A stretch of 64,000 nucleotides of DNA from Klebsiella africana (GTDB taxonomy: Bacteria; Pseudomonadota; Gammaproteobacteria; Enterobacterales; Enterobacteriaceae): NCBI RefSeq assembly GCF_020526085.1, contig NZ_CP084874.1, positions 4,526,001 through 4,590,000 on the forward strand, written 5' to 3'. The position numbers and the translations under genes are program-made. Shown here in pieces: positions 34,687 through 43,418 of this stretch (position 1 is its first letter; the number at the start of each line of letters is the position of its first letter). Below the pieces are notes generated by a model, which made no database searches, was not told the origin of the DNA, and saw only the letters and a program-made list of their open reading frames with translations.

Positions 34687-35747
34687 TCGCTCACCACAAA
34701 GCGCGTCGCCGCGAAGCAGTTCAGCAGGCGGTGCATAAGAAAGACCAGGGTCAGCGTCACCACCAGCGAGACCGTCACCGAGGTGATGCGGTACAGATCG
34801 CTGAACACCAGATCCTGATACGGATGCAGGTTCTGGCCGAACATAATGCCGATGGTAGTGATGCTGGCGAAGCCCACCCCGGCCCCCACTTTCTCCATCA
34901 CGTGGAGGCGGGCGCTGAAGGCCAGCCCGAGACCAATCAGCGGCATCATCAGGATCATGTGGTTGCTGAAATCATAGATAATCAGCTGTACCACCAGTAT
35001 ATAAAGACAGGCCAGCACCACCCCGACGACGCGCCAGATCGAGCTGATCACCGCCCCGCGATAGTGCATCGGGAACAGGATCAGGATCCCGGCCATCAGC
35101 GCCGACAGCGAGTCGCTGAGATCGCATACCTGAAACACTACAAAGATGATCGTCGCCACCGTACCGGAGAGCAGCGACTCATGACGGATGCGGGCGGCGT
35201 CTTTCTCAATCCGCGGCGGCGGTTTGCGCGGCTCGACGTCCGGAATGAGATAGTGGAGCAGCGCGCTCAGCGCCACCGCCAGCACGCACGCTTCCATGTT
35301 GGAGAACATCAGGGTGTGCCAGTTGCTGGTCGGGTAGCTCATAAAGTTGAGCATCGTGCTCTGGCACACCACCCCCATCGACCCCAGCAGAAACAGCGGC
35401 CCCTGGCTCATAAAGCGGAAACGCATCACATACAGGGCAAACACCACCAGGGTCATGATCACCGGCCACTGCGACAAATAGCCGACAATTAGCACCATTT
35501 CGACGCAGTTCACCGCTGCGCTGAACACAAACTGGCAGGCGACGTGGCGGTTAAACATCGGCACCAGCGACATCAGCATCAGCGGATACACCACAAAAAA
35601 TACGCCGTACTGCACGTCGTAGAAAGTGGAGATGCTGAGCGCAATGGTCCCGGCCACGGCGATACGCACCGTCTGGCGAAAATCATTCGCCGTGTAGACG
35701 ATATTGCCGTGCGGCGTAAAGACGTGCGCCAGGGTATTAATAGACAT
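34683..35747 (-). CDS. DUF2955-family membrane protein of an efflux pair
   Basis: 354 residues with about ten hydrophobic segments in two halves around a charged middle (residues about 195-215, EPRKPPPRIEKDAARIRHE), like the FUSC/aromatic-acid exporter proteins. Its start overlaps the end of the HlyD-type gene by 11 bp, so the two are made together. Proposed role: inner-membrane component of an efflux system under the MarR regulator upstream. Substrate unknown. Confidence 0.8.
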   Translation of the reverse strand: MSINTLAHVFTPHGNIVYTANDFRQTVRIAVAGTIALSISTFYDVQYGVFFVVYPLMLMSLVPMFNRHVACQFVFSAAVNCVEMVLIVGYLSQWPVIMTLVVFALYVMRFRFMSQGPLFLLGSMGVVCQSTMLNFMSYPTSNWHTLMFSNMEACVLAVALSALLHYLIPDVEPRKPPPRIEKDAARIRHESLLSGTVATIIFVVFQVCDLSDSLSALMAGILILFPMHYRGAVISSIWRVVGVVLACLYILVVQLIIYDFSNHMILMMPLIGLGLAFSARLHVMEKVGAGVGFASITTIGIMFGQNLHPYQDLVFSDLYRITSVTVSLVVTLTLVFLMHRLLNCFAATRFVVSD

Positions 35748-36804
35748 AGTGTAACCAGCTCACCAGGTGGATCTGCAGGCCGGCGAAGGTGCGGGCGAAA
35801 GGTCCCTCGCTATTGTACAGCTGCACCGTGGCGCGGGCGCCGGTCGGCAGCGGTTTGTCCAGCGGCTGATCCAGCGCGACATGAATACGCATCCGCTGGG
35901 CGTCACGCACCCAACGAGTGGACTGCTCCGGCTGCGACAGCTGGCCGTTCACCGCCTCCTGCCCCGCCAGAATCCCGGCATCGCTGCTGGTGACGTGCGC
36001 CGGAAAGACTTGCCCCGGCAGGGCGTCAAAGACCACCGCCGCATCGGTATTCACCGCGGTGTGGCGCAGGCTTTTTTCGCGGAAGTCGGCGACGATATCG
36101 GTATTGTTGTTAACCAATGCCAGCACAGCCGTCGCCGCGGTGGCGTAGATCCCCGGGTTCAACTGCAGGTTGCTGACCATGCCGTCAGTTTCCGCACGCA
36201 CTTTGGTCCAGGCCAGGTTCAGCTGCGCCTCCTCCAGCGCGTTGCGGTATTTCTGCAGAGTGACGTTGCGCTTATCGTCGCGCTCGCCGCGCTGGATCAG
36301 CAGGTTCTGGATCTGCGCATTCAGCGCCGAGACCGACTGTTCGCTGGTCTGCCAGGTGGTCCGCACCTTATCGAGGTCAGACTGCGAGACGTTCTGCATG
36401 GTACTCAGGCGCTGATAGCGATCGAGGGTGACCTTATCATTGCGCGCGGTGTACTGTGCGGTGCGCAGGTTGGCGCGCGCGGCGGCGATTTGCGCGTCCA
36501 GCTGCTGGTTGCTCAGTTTCGCCTGCTCAAGGGCGATTTGCGCCGCTTCAACTTTATTAATGAATGGCGTTGGGTCGAGCTCATACAGCAGGTCGCCTTT
36601 TTTTACCTGGCTGTTGTTGTGCACGTAAACGTGCGAGACATAGCCGGAGACCCGCGACGATACCGGAGTCACCACGCGCATGACGGTGGAGTCCGGCGTC
36701 AACGGGATCCAAATATCGGCAACGATAAACCAGGCGAATATTCCCAGAAAAGCGGCAATACTCACCCGTACCCAGCGGGCAAATTTTTGTTCAGGCGTCA
36801 TCAT
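35737..36804 (-). CDS. HlyD/EmrA-type membrane fusion protein
   Basis: 355 residues. N-terminal helix about 12-34, then the split lipoyl domain (SSRVSGYVSHVYVHNNSQVKKGDLLYELD near 48-76, and ETDGMVSNLQLNPGIYA near 205), a long coiled-coil hairpin between (about 80-195), and a beta-barrel C-terminal part. It would bridge the DUF2955 membrane protein to an outer-membrane channel encoded elsewhere. Six bases separate its start from the MarR gene stop. Confidence 0.88.
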   Translation of the reverse strand: MMTPEQKFARWVRVSIAAFLGIFAWFIVADIWIPLTPDSTVMRVVTPVSSRVSGYVSHVYVHNNSQVKKGDLLYELDPTPFINKVEAAQIALEQAKLSNQQLDAQIAAARANLRTAQYTARNDKVTLDRYQRLSTMQNVSQSDLDKVRTTWQTSEQSVSALNAQIQNLLIQRGERDDKRNVTLQKYRNALEEAQLNLAWTKVRAETDGMVSNLQLNPGIYATAATAVLALVNNNTDIVADFREKSLRHTAVNTDAAVVFDALPGQVFPAHVTSSDAGILAGQEAVNGQLSQPEQSTRWVRDAQRMRIHVALDQPLDKPLPTGARATVQLYNSEGPFARTFAGLQIHLVSWLHYVY

Positions 36805-36810
36805 AGTATG

Positions 36811-37275
36811 TTAGATCTTGTTATCTTCTTCGCGGATATTCCGCAAACGGCAGGCGATTTGATTTAATGTAGCGCTGAATGTGGCGAGGTCGGCTTCCGG
36901 GATGGTCTGGGTTACACGCTCCTGATAGGTCTCGATCACGCAGCTCAGTTTTTCCAGAATAGCCCGCCCCTCGGCGGTCAGCGCCAGCAGGCGAATGCGT
37001 TTGTCATATGGCGATGTGGAACGCACCAGATAGCCCTGCTTTTCCAGTAATGAGAGGGTGCGCATTAGCGGCGGCAGTTCAATACCCTGTACCTCCGCCA
37101 GTTCGCTGACTGAGACATTGTCTCCCAGCTGATGCAGTTGCATCAGCACCGTCCAGCTGGACTGGGTGAGTCCGGTATCGGTGATAGCGGAGTCAATAAT
37201 AGCGCGCCACTGGCGCACCACCATAGCCATTCTCATCCCCAACGGGCGGCGGGCAAACAGGTCGTCTTCGGTCAC
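36811..37275 (-). CDS. MarR-family transcriptional regulator
   Basis: 154 residues from the GTG start at 37275, which has GAGAGG at 7 bases; an ATG at 37290 overlaps that ribosome site. Winged helix-turn-helix: TQSSWTVLMQLHQLGDNVSVSELAEVQGIELPPLMRTLSLLEKQGYLVRS, then wing SPYDKRIRLLALTAEG. First gene of the MarR-HlyD-DUF2955 operon and probably its repressor; a perfect palindrome overlaps its likely promoter at 37307-37326. Confidence 0.88.
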   Translation of the reverse strand: MTEDDLFARRPLGMRMAMVVRQWRAIIDSAITDTGLTQSSWTVLMQLHQLGDNVSVSELAEVQGIELPPLMRTLSLLEKQGYLVRSTSPYDKRIRLLALTAEGRAILEKLSCVIETYQERVTQTIPEADLATFSATLNQIACRLRNIREEDNKI

Positions 37276-37306
37276 AGCTTTTCCTCTCATTGTTGAGAAG
37301 AAAATA

Positions 37307-37326
37307 ATACTTATCAGGGTAAGTAT
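37307..37326 (-). promoter_or_regulatory. Likely MarR operator and promoter
   Basis: Perfect 7-bp inverted repeat ATACTTA-N6-TAAGTAT, 32 bp before the GTG start of the marR-type gene. On the minus strand it overlaps a TATTAT -10-like element, so protein bound here would block transcription. Size and symmetry fit a MarR dimer. Confidence 0.7.
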
Positions 37327-37440
37327 CAAGAAACGGAAGGTCGTGCCGCATCAATTGATAAATTTCGTGAATGTATCCCGGCGGCACTTTGCGCTCACCG
37401 GGATAATGAAGAAGGTTTGCCTGTAAAAAAACCGCACGTT

Positions 37441-37605
37441 TTAATTGATCTGGTCCCGACGCAGACCGATATCTTTCAGCTGTTCGTCACTCATTCGCTG
37501 CAAAGCTCTGCGCGTTTGCTCCTGAAGCCACCATTTTTTGATAAACCGCACCAGCAATACGAAACCGATAAATGGCTGTCTTGCCCTGTTCTCGTGAAAT
37601 TCCAT
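37441..37605 (-). CDS. yjiS: DUF1127-family small protein YjiS
   Basis: 54 residues: starts MEFHENRARQPFIGF, ends RMSDEQLKDIGLRRDQIN. The C-terminal SDEQLKDIGLRR motif defines DUF1127, and length and both ends match E. coli YjiS, though the middle differs. It is basic and soluble or membrane-associated; some relatives act in small-RNA or metabolic regulation. It is too short for many gene callers. It is divergent from yjiR, as in E. coli. Confidence 0.88.
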   Translation of the reverse strand: MEFHENRARQPFIGFVLLVRFIKKWWLQEQTRRALQRMSDEQLKDIGLRRDQIN

Positions 37606-37782
37606 CCTCTACCTCCTCACCTTGCCAGAGGCTTTATCTTCACGGATTTGGGGATAAGGAATACAGATTCACAAAACACTTTTCTTTAACATACAGATTG
37701 GCTAAAACGTACAGCAGACCCCAATTTTTACGCCCCTCTGTACTGGTTATTCCATCTGTATGGCGGCAATTAAGGATACAGC

Positions 37783-39195
37783 ATGACCCGCTACCAACAT
37801 CTCGCTACGCTGCTGGCTGAACGTATTGAACAGGGCCTGTACCGCCATGGTGAAAAGCTGCCGTCGGTGCGCAGCCTCAGCCAGGAACATGGCGTCAGCA
37901 TCAGTACCGTCCAGCAGGCCTATCAGTTACTTGAGCAGCAGCAAATGATTGTGCCGCAGCCGCGATCGGGCTATTTCGTCGCCCCCCGCAAGGCCCAGCC
38001 GCCGGTGCCGCCGATGTCGCGCCCGGTGCAACGGCCGGTGGAGATCACCCAATGGGATCAGGTGCTAACCATGCTCGACGCCCGCTACGATAAAACGATC
38101 ATCCCCTTCGGCGGCGGCTCGCCGGACGTGACGCAGCCAAGCCTGAAGCCCATCTGGCGCGAACTGAGCCGGGCTATCCAGCACAACCTCACTGAGGTGT
38201 TGAACTATGACGAACTGGCCGGGCGTCGCGAGCTACGGGAGCAGATCGCCCGCCTGATGCTCGACGGCGGGTCGGTGGTGACTGCCGACGATCTGGTGCT
38301 CACCAGCGGCTGCCACAGCGCGCTGTCGCTGGCCCTGCTGTCGGTGTGCCAGCCAGGAGACATCATCGCCGTGGAATCCCCCTGCTACTACGGCACCATG
38401 CAGATGCTGCGCGGGCTGGGATTAAAGACCATTGAGATCCCCACCGATCCGGAAACCGGGATCAGCATTGAGGCCCTGGAGCTGGCGCTGGATCAGTGGC
38501 CGATCAAAGGGGTGATCCTCGTGCCCAACTGCAACAACCCGCTGGGCTTTATCATGCCGGACGCCCGCAAGCGCGCGGTGCTGAACCTTGCCCAGCGCTA
38601 CGATATCGTTATTTTCGAGGATGATATTTACGGCGAGCTGGCCACCGAGTATCCACGCCCACGCACCACTCACTCCTGGGATATCGACGGCCGGGTGATG
38701 CTCTGCAGCTCTTTTACCAAAACCATCGCCCCCGGGCTGCGTATCGGCTGGATCGCCCCCGGGCGCTATTACGACAAGCTGCTACAGATGAAGTACGCCG
38801 CCAGCGGGACCAACGTCCCCTCCACTCAGCTGGCGGCCTGTAATTTTATTCGCGAAGGCCACTACCACCGCCACGTGCGGAGGATGCGGCAGATCTATCA
38901 GCGCAATATCGAGATCTACACCTGCTGGCTGCGGGAATTTTTCCCGTGCGGGATCTGCGTCACCCGGCCAAAGGGCGGTTTTATGCTGTGGGTTGAGCTC
39001 CCGGAGCAGGTCGATATGGTCTGCGTCGCCAAGCAGCTGTGCCGGTTGAAGATCCAGGTCGCGCCGGGCTCGCTGTTTTCGGCAGCGGGCAAGTATCGCA
39101 ACTGCGTCAGGATCAACTGCGCCCTGCCGCCGACCGAGAAACATAAAGCGGTGATGGTGAAGCTGGGAGAAGCAGTGAAGGTGGCGATGGAGTGA
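37783..39195 (+). CDS. yjiR: MocR-type PLP-dependent transcriptional regulator YjiR
   Basis: 470 residues, the length of E. coli YjiR. N-terminal GntR winged helix (YQHLATLLAERIEQGLYRHGEKLPSVRSLSQEHGVSISTVQQAYQLLEQQ, residues 3-53), linker, then a class I aminotransferase-like domain with SSFTKTIAPGLRIGW near 310-325 carrying the PLP-binding lysine and NPLGFIM near 250. Target genes unknown. It lies on the outer side of fosA, an arrangement also seen on plasmids that captured fosA5/fosA6-type genes. Confidence 0.92.
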   Translation: MTRYQHLATLLAERIEQGLYRHGEKLPSVRSLSQEHGVSISTVQQAYQLLEQQQMIVPQPRSGYFVAPRKAQPPVPPMSRPVQRPVEITQWDQVLTMLDARYDKTIIPFGGGSPDVTQPSLKPIWRELSRAIQHNLTEVLNYDELAGRRELREQIARLMLDGGSVVTADDLVLTSGCHSALSLALLSVCQPGDIIAVESPCYYGTMQMLRGLGLKTIEIPTDPETGISIEALELALDQWPIKGVILVPNCNNPLGFIMPDARKRAVLNLAQRYDIVIFEDDIYGELATEYPRPRTTHSWDIDGRVMLCSSFTKTIAPGLRIGWIAPGRYYDKLLQMKYAASGTNVPSTQLAACNFIREGHYHRHVRRMRQIYQRNIEIYTCWLREFFPCGICVTRPKGGFMLWVELPEQVDMVCVAKQLCRLKIQVAPGSLFSAAGKYRNCVRINCALPPTEKHKAVMVKLGEAVKVAME

Positions 39196-39209
39196 ATTTA
39201 ACCTGTTCT

Positions 39210-39239
39210 CCCCGGTGGCGCTGCGCTTACCGGGGCTAT
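39210..39239. repeat. REP-like repeat between yjiR and fosA
   Basis: One unit, ccccggtggcgctgcgctt followed by accgggg, similar to the unit at 1552. It separates the convergent yjiR and fosA genes. Confidence 0.65.
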
Positions 39240-39266
39240 GGGTGATCTCGTGTCTGCAACGCCCTG

Positions 39267-39686
39267 TCACTCATCAAAAAACACCATCCCCTTATACGGC
39301 TGTTCGCGGCAGGCGGCCAGCCGCTGGGCGAGACTGCCGACGTGCAGCTCCAGCTTGTGGCCGTCGGGGTCGAGGAAATAGTGCGAAGCGCCTTCGCTAC
39401 GGTTCAGCTTCCAGACCGCCACGCCGGCAACCTCCAGGCGGGCGGCAAAGCGGGCGAAATCCGCCTCGCTGATGCTAAACGCATAATGGGTGTAGTCGCT
39501 CTCCTCCGGCGGGGTAACGCGCCGCTGCGGATCCAGCGACAGGCACAGCCAGAGATCGCCACAGGAAAGATAGGCGCCGCTGTCCCAGCGGGCGTGCAGC
39601 GTCATGCCCAGCAGCTGCTGATAAAACGCCACGCTCGGCGCCAGCTGGCTGACTGCCAGGGTCAGGTGATTCAGTCCACTCAGCAT
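39267..39686 (-). CDS. fosA: Fosfomycin resistance glutathione transferase FosA
   Basis: 139 residues from the ATG giving [12 protein letters not shown], with GAGGAAC upstream; a longer reading from 39764 only adds sequence from the lysR gene. Vicinal-oxygen-chelate fold. The Mn2+ ligands His7, His67 (DYTHYAF) and Glu113 (KLELHV) are all present, and [17 protein letters not shown] holds the K+ loop and substrate site. It adds glutathione to fosfomycin and opens the epoxide. It lies downstream of a LysR gene with a 7-bp overlap. Intrinsic chromosomal fosA is normal for Klebsiella. Confidence 0.95.
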   Translation of the reverse strand: MLSGLNHLTLAVSQLAPSVAFYQQLLGMTLHARWDSGAYLSCGDLWLCLSLDPQRRVTPPEESDYTHYAFSISEADFARFAARLEVAGVAVWKLNRSEGASHYFLDPDGHKLELHVGSLAQRLAACREQPYKGMVFFDE

Positions 39687-40588
39687 GTCTGTTCCTCCAG
39701 TGAATTCACGATGAACTGGCGCAGCCATTGATGCGCCGGGTCGCGATGCCAGCGCTCGTGCCACAGCATCAGCATCTCAAAGCCGGCGACCGCCAGCGGC
39801 GGCTCGACCACCACCAGCCCGCTCTGCCCGCGCACCAGCCGCTCCGGCAGCACCGCCACCAGATCGCTATTGCGCAGGGTCTCCAGCATAAACAAGAAAT
39901 GTGGCACGGAAAGGACAACCCGCCGCGTCAGCCCGAGGTTCGCCAGCGCGATATCGGTCGCCGCGCTGAAGCCGCCCCCGTCCGGGGAGACAACGACTTG
40001 CTCCAGCTGACAAAACGTCTTCAGACTCAGGCCGCGCTGCAGCGCCGGATGTTCCGCCCGGCCAGCCAGCACGTAGCGTTCGCGAAACAGCAGGCGCTGA
40101 TGCAGCCCCGGCGGCGCGCCCTCGCGGGTATGAAAGAAGAGATCGACTGTATCGCTGGCCGCCTGCTGCTCCAGCCGCGCCGGCTGCAGTTCGAATACCG
40201 CCAGCCGACTGCCGGAAGAGGCCTGGCGTAACTCAGCCAGCATCGGCAAGAGGATCGCCGAGGCCATATAGTCCGTCGCCGCCACCCGCCAGGTCTCCGC
40301 CGCCGTGGCCGGTTCAAAAGGGCTGACCGGCGCCACCGCCTGCTCCAGCGCGGCTAACGCAGCGCGCAGCGGCTGGCGAAGCTCATCGGCGCGGGCCGTA
40401 GGCTGCATGCCGCGCGGGCCCGGCATCAGCAGCGGATCGGCGAAAATCTCCCGTAGCCTGGCGAGCTGAATGCTGACCGATGGCTGCGACAGATTCAGCC
40501 GCTGCGCCGCCCGGGTAACGTTGTTTTCGCTAAGCAGCACATCCAGGGTGCGCAGCAGATTAAGATCCAGACGCTGTAAATTAATCAC
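39680..40588 (-). CDS. LysR-family transcriptional regulator
   Basis: 302 residues. N-terminal winged helix [48 protein letters not shown] (8-55), then a periplasmic-binding-like effector domain. The gene is translationally coupled to fosA (7-bp overlap) and divergent from an NAD(P)H oxidoreductase gene 86 bp away. By the usual LysR arrangement its target would be the oxidoreductase gene. Whether it affects fosA beyond co-transcription is not shown. Confidence 0.92.
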   Translation of the reverse strand: MINLQRLDLNLLRTLDVLLSENNVTRAAQRLNLSQPSVSIQLARLREIFADPLLMPGPRGMQPTARADELRQPLRAALAALEQAVAPVSPFEPATAAETWRVAATDYMASAILLPMLAELRQASSGSRLAVFELQPARLEQQAASDTVDLFFHTREGAPPGLHQRLLFRERYVLAGRAEHPALQRGLSLKTFCQLEQVVVSPDGGGFSAATDIALANLGLTRRVVLSVPHFLFMLETLRNSDLVAVLPERLVRGQSGLVVVEPPLAVAGFEMLMLWHERWHRDPAHQWLRQFIVNSLEEQTC

Positions 40589-40674
40589 GACTATACCTGG
40601 AATTTAAGTAATTAATTTCTACTATAGCGTCAGCTTTCCTACTCTGCAGCTCTCCATACGCCAGAGGTGATGTT

Positions 40675-41457
40675 ATGAAAGTACTGCTGATTTACGCCCA
40701 TCCGGAACCGCGCTCGCTCAATGGCGCGCTGAAAAATTTCGCCATCCGCCATCTGCAGCAGGCGGGCCACGAAGTGCAGGTCTCCGATCTCTACGCCATG
40801 CGCTGGAAGGCCGGATATGACGCCGACGACAGCGGCTCCCCGCCGGTCGGCGAGTTCTGGCGTCCGACCCTCGATTCAAAACAGGCCTTTGAACAAGGAA
40901 CCCAAAGTGCGGATATCGTAGCCGAGCAGGAAAAGCTGCTGTGGGCCGATACGGTGATTTTCCAGTTTCCGCTATGGTGGTTCTCGATGCCCGCCATCAT
41001 GAAGGGCTGGATCGACCGGGTGTACGCCTGGGGCTTTGCCTATGGCGTCGGCGAGCACAGCGACCGCCACTGGGGCGATCGCTACGGGGAAGGCACCTTC
41101 GTCGGCAAACGGGCGATGCTGATCGTCACCGCCGGCGGCTGGGCGGAACACTATTCACCGCGCGGGATCAACGGCCCCATCGACGACATCCTGTTCCCCA
41201 TTCAGCACGGCATGCTGTTCTATCCCGGCTTCGAGGTGCTTCCGCCGCTGGTGCTCTACCGCACGGACAAAACCGACGCCACGCAGTTCGCCGACCAATG
41301 CGCCGCCCTGGCCGAGCGGCTGGACAGGCTGTGGCAAACCGAGCCAATTCCATTCCGTCGGCAAAATCATGGCGATTATCTGATCCCGTCGCTGACGCTG
41401 CGCCCGGAGCTGGCGCCGGGGCAAAGCGGTCTGGCGGTGCATTTGCGTAGCGAATAA
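40675..41457 (+). CDS. NAD(P)H-dependent flavin oxidoreductase (flavodoxin-like fold)
   Basis: 260 residues. Begins MKVLLIYAHPEPRSLNGALK, the phosphate loop of the NQO1/KefF/MdaB-type quinone reductases; FQFPLWWFSMPAIMKGWIDRVYAWGFAYG near residues 100-128 is the family signature, and MLIVTAGGWAEHYSPRGING near 145 matches the flavin site. FMN or FAD enzyme reducing quinones or similar. Divergent from the LysR gene, which probably controls it. Confidence 0.9.
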   Translation: MKVLLIYAHPEPRSLNGALKNFAIRHLQQAGHEVQVSDLYAMRWKAGYDADDSGSPPVGEFWRPTLDSKQAFEQGTQSADIVAEQEKLLWADTVIFQFPLWWFSMPAIMKGWIDRVYAWGFAYGVGEHSDRHWGDRYGEGTFVGKRAMLIVTAGGWAEHYSPRGINGPIDDILFPIQHGMLFYPGFEVLPPLVLYRTDKTDATQFADQCAALAERLDRLWQTEPIPFRRQNHGDYLIPSLTLRPELAPGQSGLAVHLRSE

Positions 41458-41465
41458 CTGATTAC

Positions 41466-41489
41466 CCCGTCCTCGCCCCCGAGGACGGG
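41466..41489. terminator. Hairpin between convergent genes
   Basis: Perfect 10-bp GC-rich stem (41466-41475 with 41480-41489) with a CCCC loop, between the oxidoreductase stop and the permease stop on the other strand. T tracts are short, so efficiency is uncertain. Confidence 0.7.
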
Positions 41490-41493
41490 TCAT

Positions 41494-42450
41494 TTACCCG
41501 GCTCTCTCCAGGCCCAGCATGCCTCGCGCCTGGATAAAGCACAGCAGCAACACGCCCCACAGCGCCATCGTCAGATAGGGGCTGATACCGAGAATATTGA
41601 ACCCACTCTCAATAATCTGCAGCAAGAACAGCGCGAGCACCATCCCGACGATGCGCCCGCTACCGCCATCCGGATTCACGCCGCCGAGCACCGCCGCGAG
41701 GATCGACACCAGCAAATACGATTCTCCATAAGACGCTTTGGCTGAATTCAGCTTCGACATCATCAGAAACGCCGCCACCGCGCAGAGCAGGGCCGAGATG
41801 ACATAGACCCACATCAACACCCGCCGGGTATTGATCCCGGAATAATGGGTCGCCCGCTCGTTGGATCCGATCAACATGATCGCCCGACCCAGCGGGCTTT
41901 TCTCCAACAGCACCCACAGCCCAACCGCCACCACCGCAAAAAGCCACATTGGAAGCGGAATACCGAACCACTGAGCGTGATTCAGCCACAGCACCCACTG
42001 CGGATAGTTAGCGATAGCGCTGCCGCCGGTGATCAGAATATTGATCCCCTTGAGCAGGGTCATCATGCCAAGGGTAGCCAGGATCGGCGAAACGCGGATC
42101 CCGGCGATCAGTATCCCGTTGCACAGGCCAATGATCATCGCCGCCCCTCCGCCGGCCAGCAGCGTCGCCAGCGCGGTAGCGCCCCCCGGCGGATAGCTCG
42201 TCGCCACCCAGGCCATCACCAGCGAGCAGGCGTTAGCCGTCGCGATAATTGACAGATTAATGCCGCCGCAAAGCATGGTCATGGCCATCGCCAGCGCCAG
42301 GATCCCCAGCACCGGCATTTGCGAGGCAATTGACTGAAAATTGCTGACAGACCAGAAGATGTTTGGCATGGCGATGCTAAAGGCGATAACCGTCAGCAGC
42401 AGCAGGCCGATCAGGTAAAACTCAACGTTGTTGCGCCACGATTTTTTCAT
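41494..42450 (-). CDS. CUT2-family ABC transporter permease (second)
   Basis: 318 residues from the ATG that overlaps the first permease stop by ATGA; the longer reading from 42480 runs into that gene. RbsC/LsrD-type inner-membrane protein with 8-10 helices; the LAAVLGGVNPDGGSGRI stretch near 240 is the ATPase-contact loop. Last gene of a four-gene importer operon. Together with the first permease it would form a heterodimeric channel. Confidence 0.88.
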   Translation of the reverse strand: MKKSWRNNVEFYLIGLLLLTVIAFSIAMPNIFWSVSNFQSIASQMPVLGILALAMAMTMLCGGINLSIIATANACSLVMAWVATSYPPGGATALATLLAGGGAAMIIGLCNGILIAGIRVSPILATLGMMTLLKGINILITGGSAIANYPQWVLWLNHAQWFGIPLPMWLFAVVAVGLWVLLEKSPLGRAIMLIGSNERATHYSGINTRRVLMWVYVISALLCAVAAFLMMSKLNSAKASYGESYLLVSILAAVLGGVNPDGGSGRIVGMVLALFLLQIIESGFNILGISPYLTMALWGVLLLCFIQARGMLGLERAG

Positions 42451-43418
42451 AACAAGCTCCGGTTCTGATGCTGGCTCCATGCCGTTACGCTGATGCTGAC
42501 GACGATGATGGCCCCGGTGATCAGGGTCTGCCAGTAGGAAGAAACCCCCAGCAGGTTCAGGCCGTTCTGCATCACCGCCAGTAAAATCACCCCCAGCAGC
42601 GTACCGGTGAGGGTTCCGCGCCCGCCAATCAGGCTGGTGCCGCCCAACACCACCGCCGCCAGCACCGTCAGCTCATAGCCCAGCAGTGAATCCGGCGCGA
42701 CGGTCATCACCGTCCACGCCTGCACGACACCCGCGGCACCCGACATCAGCCCCATATAGCCATAAACGAACAACTGCAGGCGGAGCACGCTGAAGCCGAT
42801 GCGGCTGGCAGATTCCCGGTTCCCCCCCATGGCGTAGATCTTGCGGCCAACGGTAGTGAAATTCATGATAAACGCGGTTAACAGCACCACCGCGATCATC
42901 GTCAGCAGCGGCAGCCCCAGACCGTAGTCGTAACCATCGGCATCGGTGTATTTGAACAGCATGACCCCCTGTTCAAACCACGGAGGGAAATCGTAGAGCC
43001 AGACACCTTTGCTTAACCACAGCAGCAAACCGTAGAAAATGTTGAGCGTAGAAATGGTGATAATGATCGAGGGCACCCGCAGACGATTAACCAACAGCGC
43101 GTTCACCAGCCCCAGCAGCGCGCCGATGCCGCCAGCAAGCACAAAAGCCACCGCGAAGTTGCCGCCTACTTTTTGCAGCATCACCACCATGCCGTACTGG
43201 GCGATAATGGTCATAGCCGGGAAGGAGATATCAATCCCGCCGGCGATCAGCACCACGAACAAACCACAGGCGAGAATGGTCAGCATCGCATAGTTATTGG
43301 CGAGGTCGTAAAGATTGCCGAAAGTGAAAAATTCCTCACTGCGCCAGCCCAGCAGCAGGCACAGCGCAATAATGAACATACCTAACCAGAATTCATGTTG
43401 TTTCAACAGATTAGCCAT
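42447..43418 (-). CDS. CUT2-family ABC transporter permease (first)
   Basis: 323 residues, RbsC/LsrC type. Helical throughout, with VLAAVVLGGTSLIGGRGTLTG near 225-265 as the conserved loop. It overlaps the ATPase gene by 8 bp and the second permease by 4 bp, so the three are coupled. Two separate permease genes are typical for AI-2, rhamnose and some pentose importers rather than ribose. Confidence 0.88.
   Translation of the reverse strand: MANLLKQHEFWLGMFIIALCLLLGWRSEEFFTFGNLYDLANNYAMLTILACGLFVVLIAGGIDISFPAMTIIAQYGMVVMLQKVGGNFAVAFVLAGGIGALLGLVNALLVNRLRVPSIIITISTLNIFYGLLLWLSKGVWLYDFPPWFEQGVMLFKYTDADGYDYGLGLPLLTMIAVVLLTAFIMNFTTVGRKIYAMGGNRESASRIGFSVLRLQLFVYGYMGLMSGAAGVVQAWTVMTVAPDSLLGYELTVLAAVVLGGTSLIGGRGTLTGTLLGVILLAVMQNGLNLLGVSSYWQTLITGAIIVVSISVTAWSQHQNRSLL

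Noticed and set aside
34560-36867. Long plus-strand frames (310 and 366 codons) opposite the DUF2955 and HlyD genes
   Set aside because: Their His/Arg/Gln-rich composition is typical of antisense shadows; the minus-strand genes have clear families and coupled starts.
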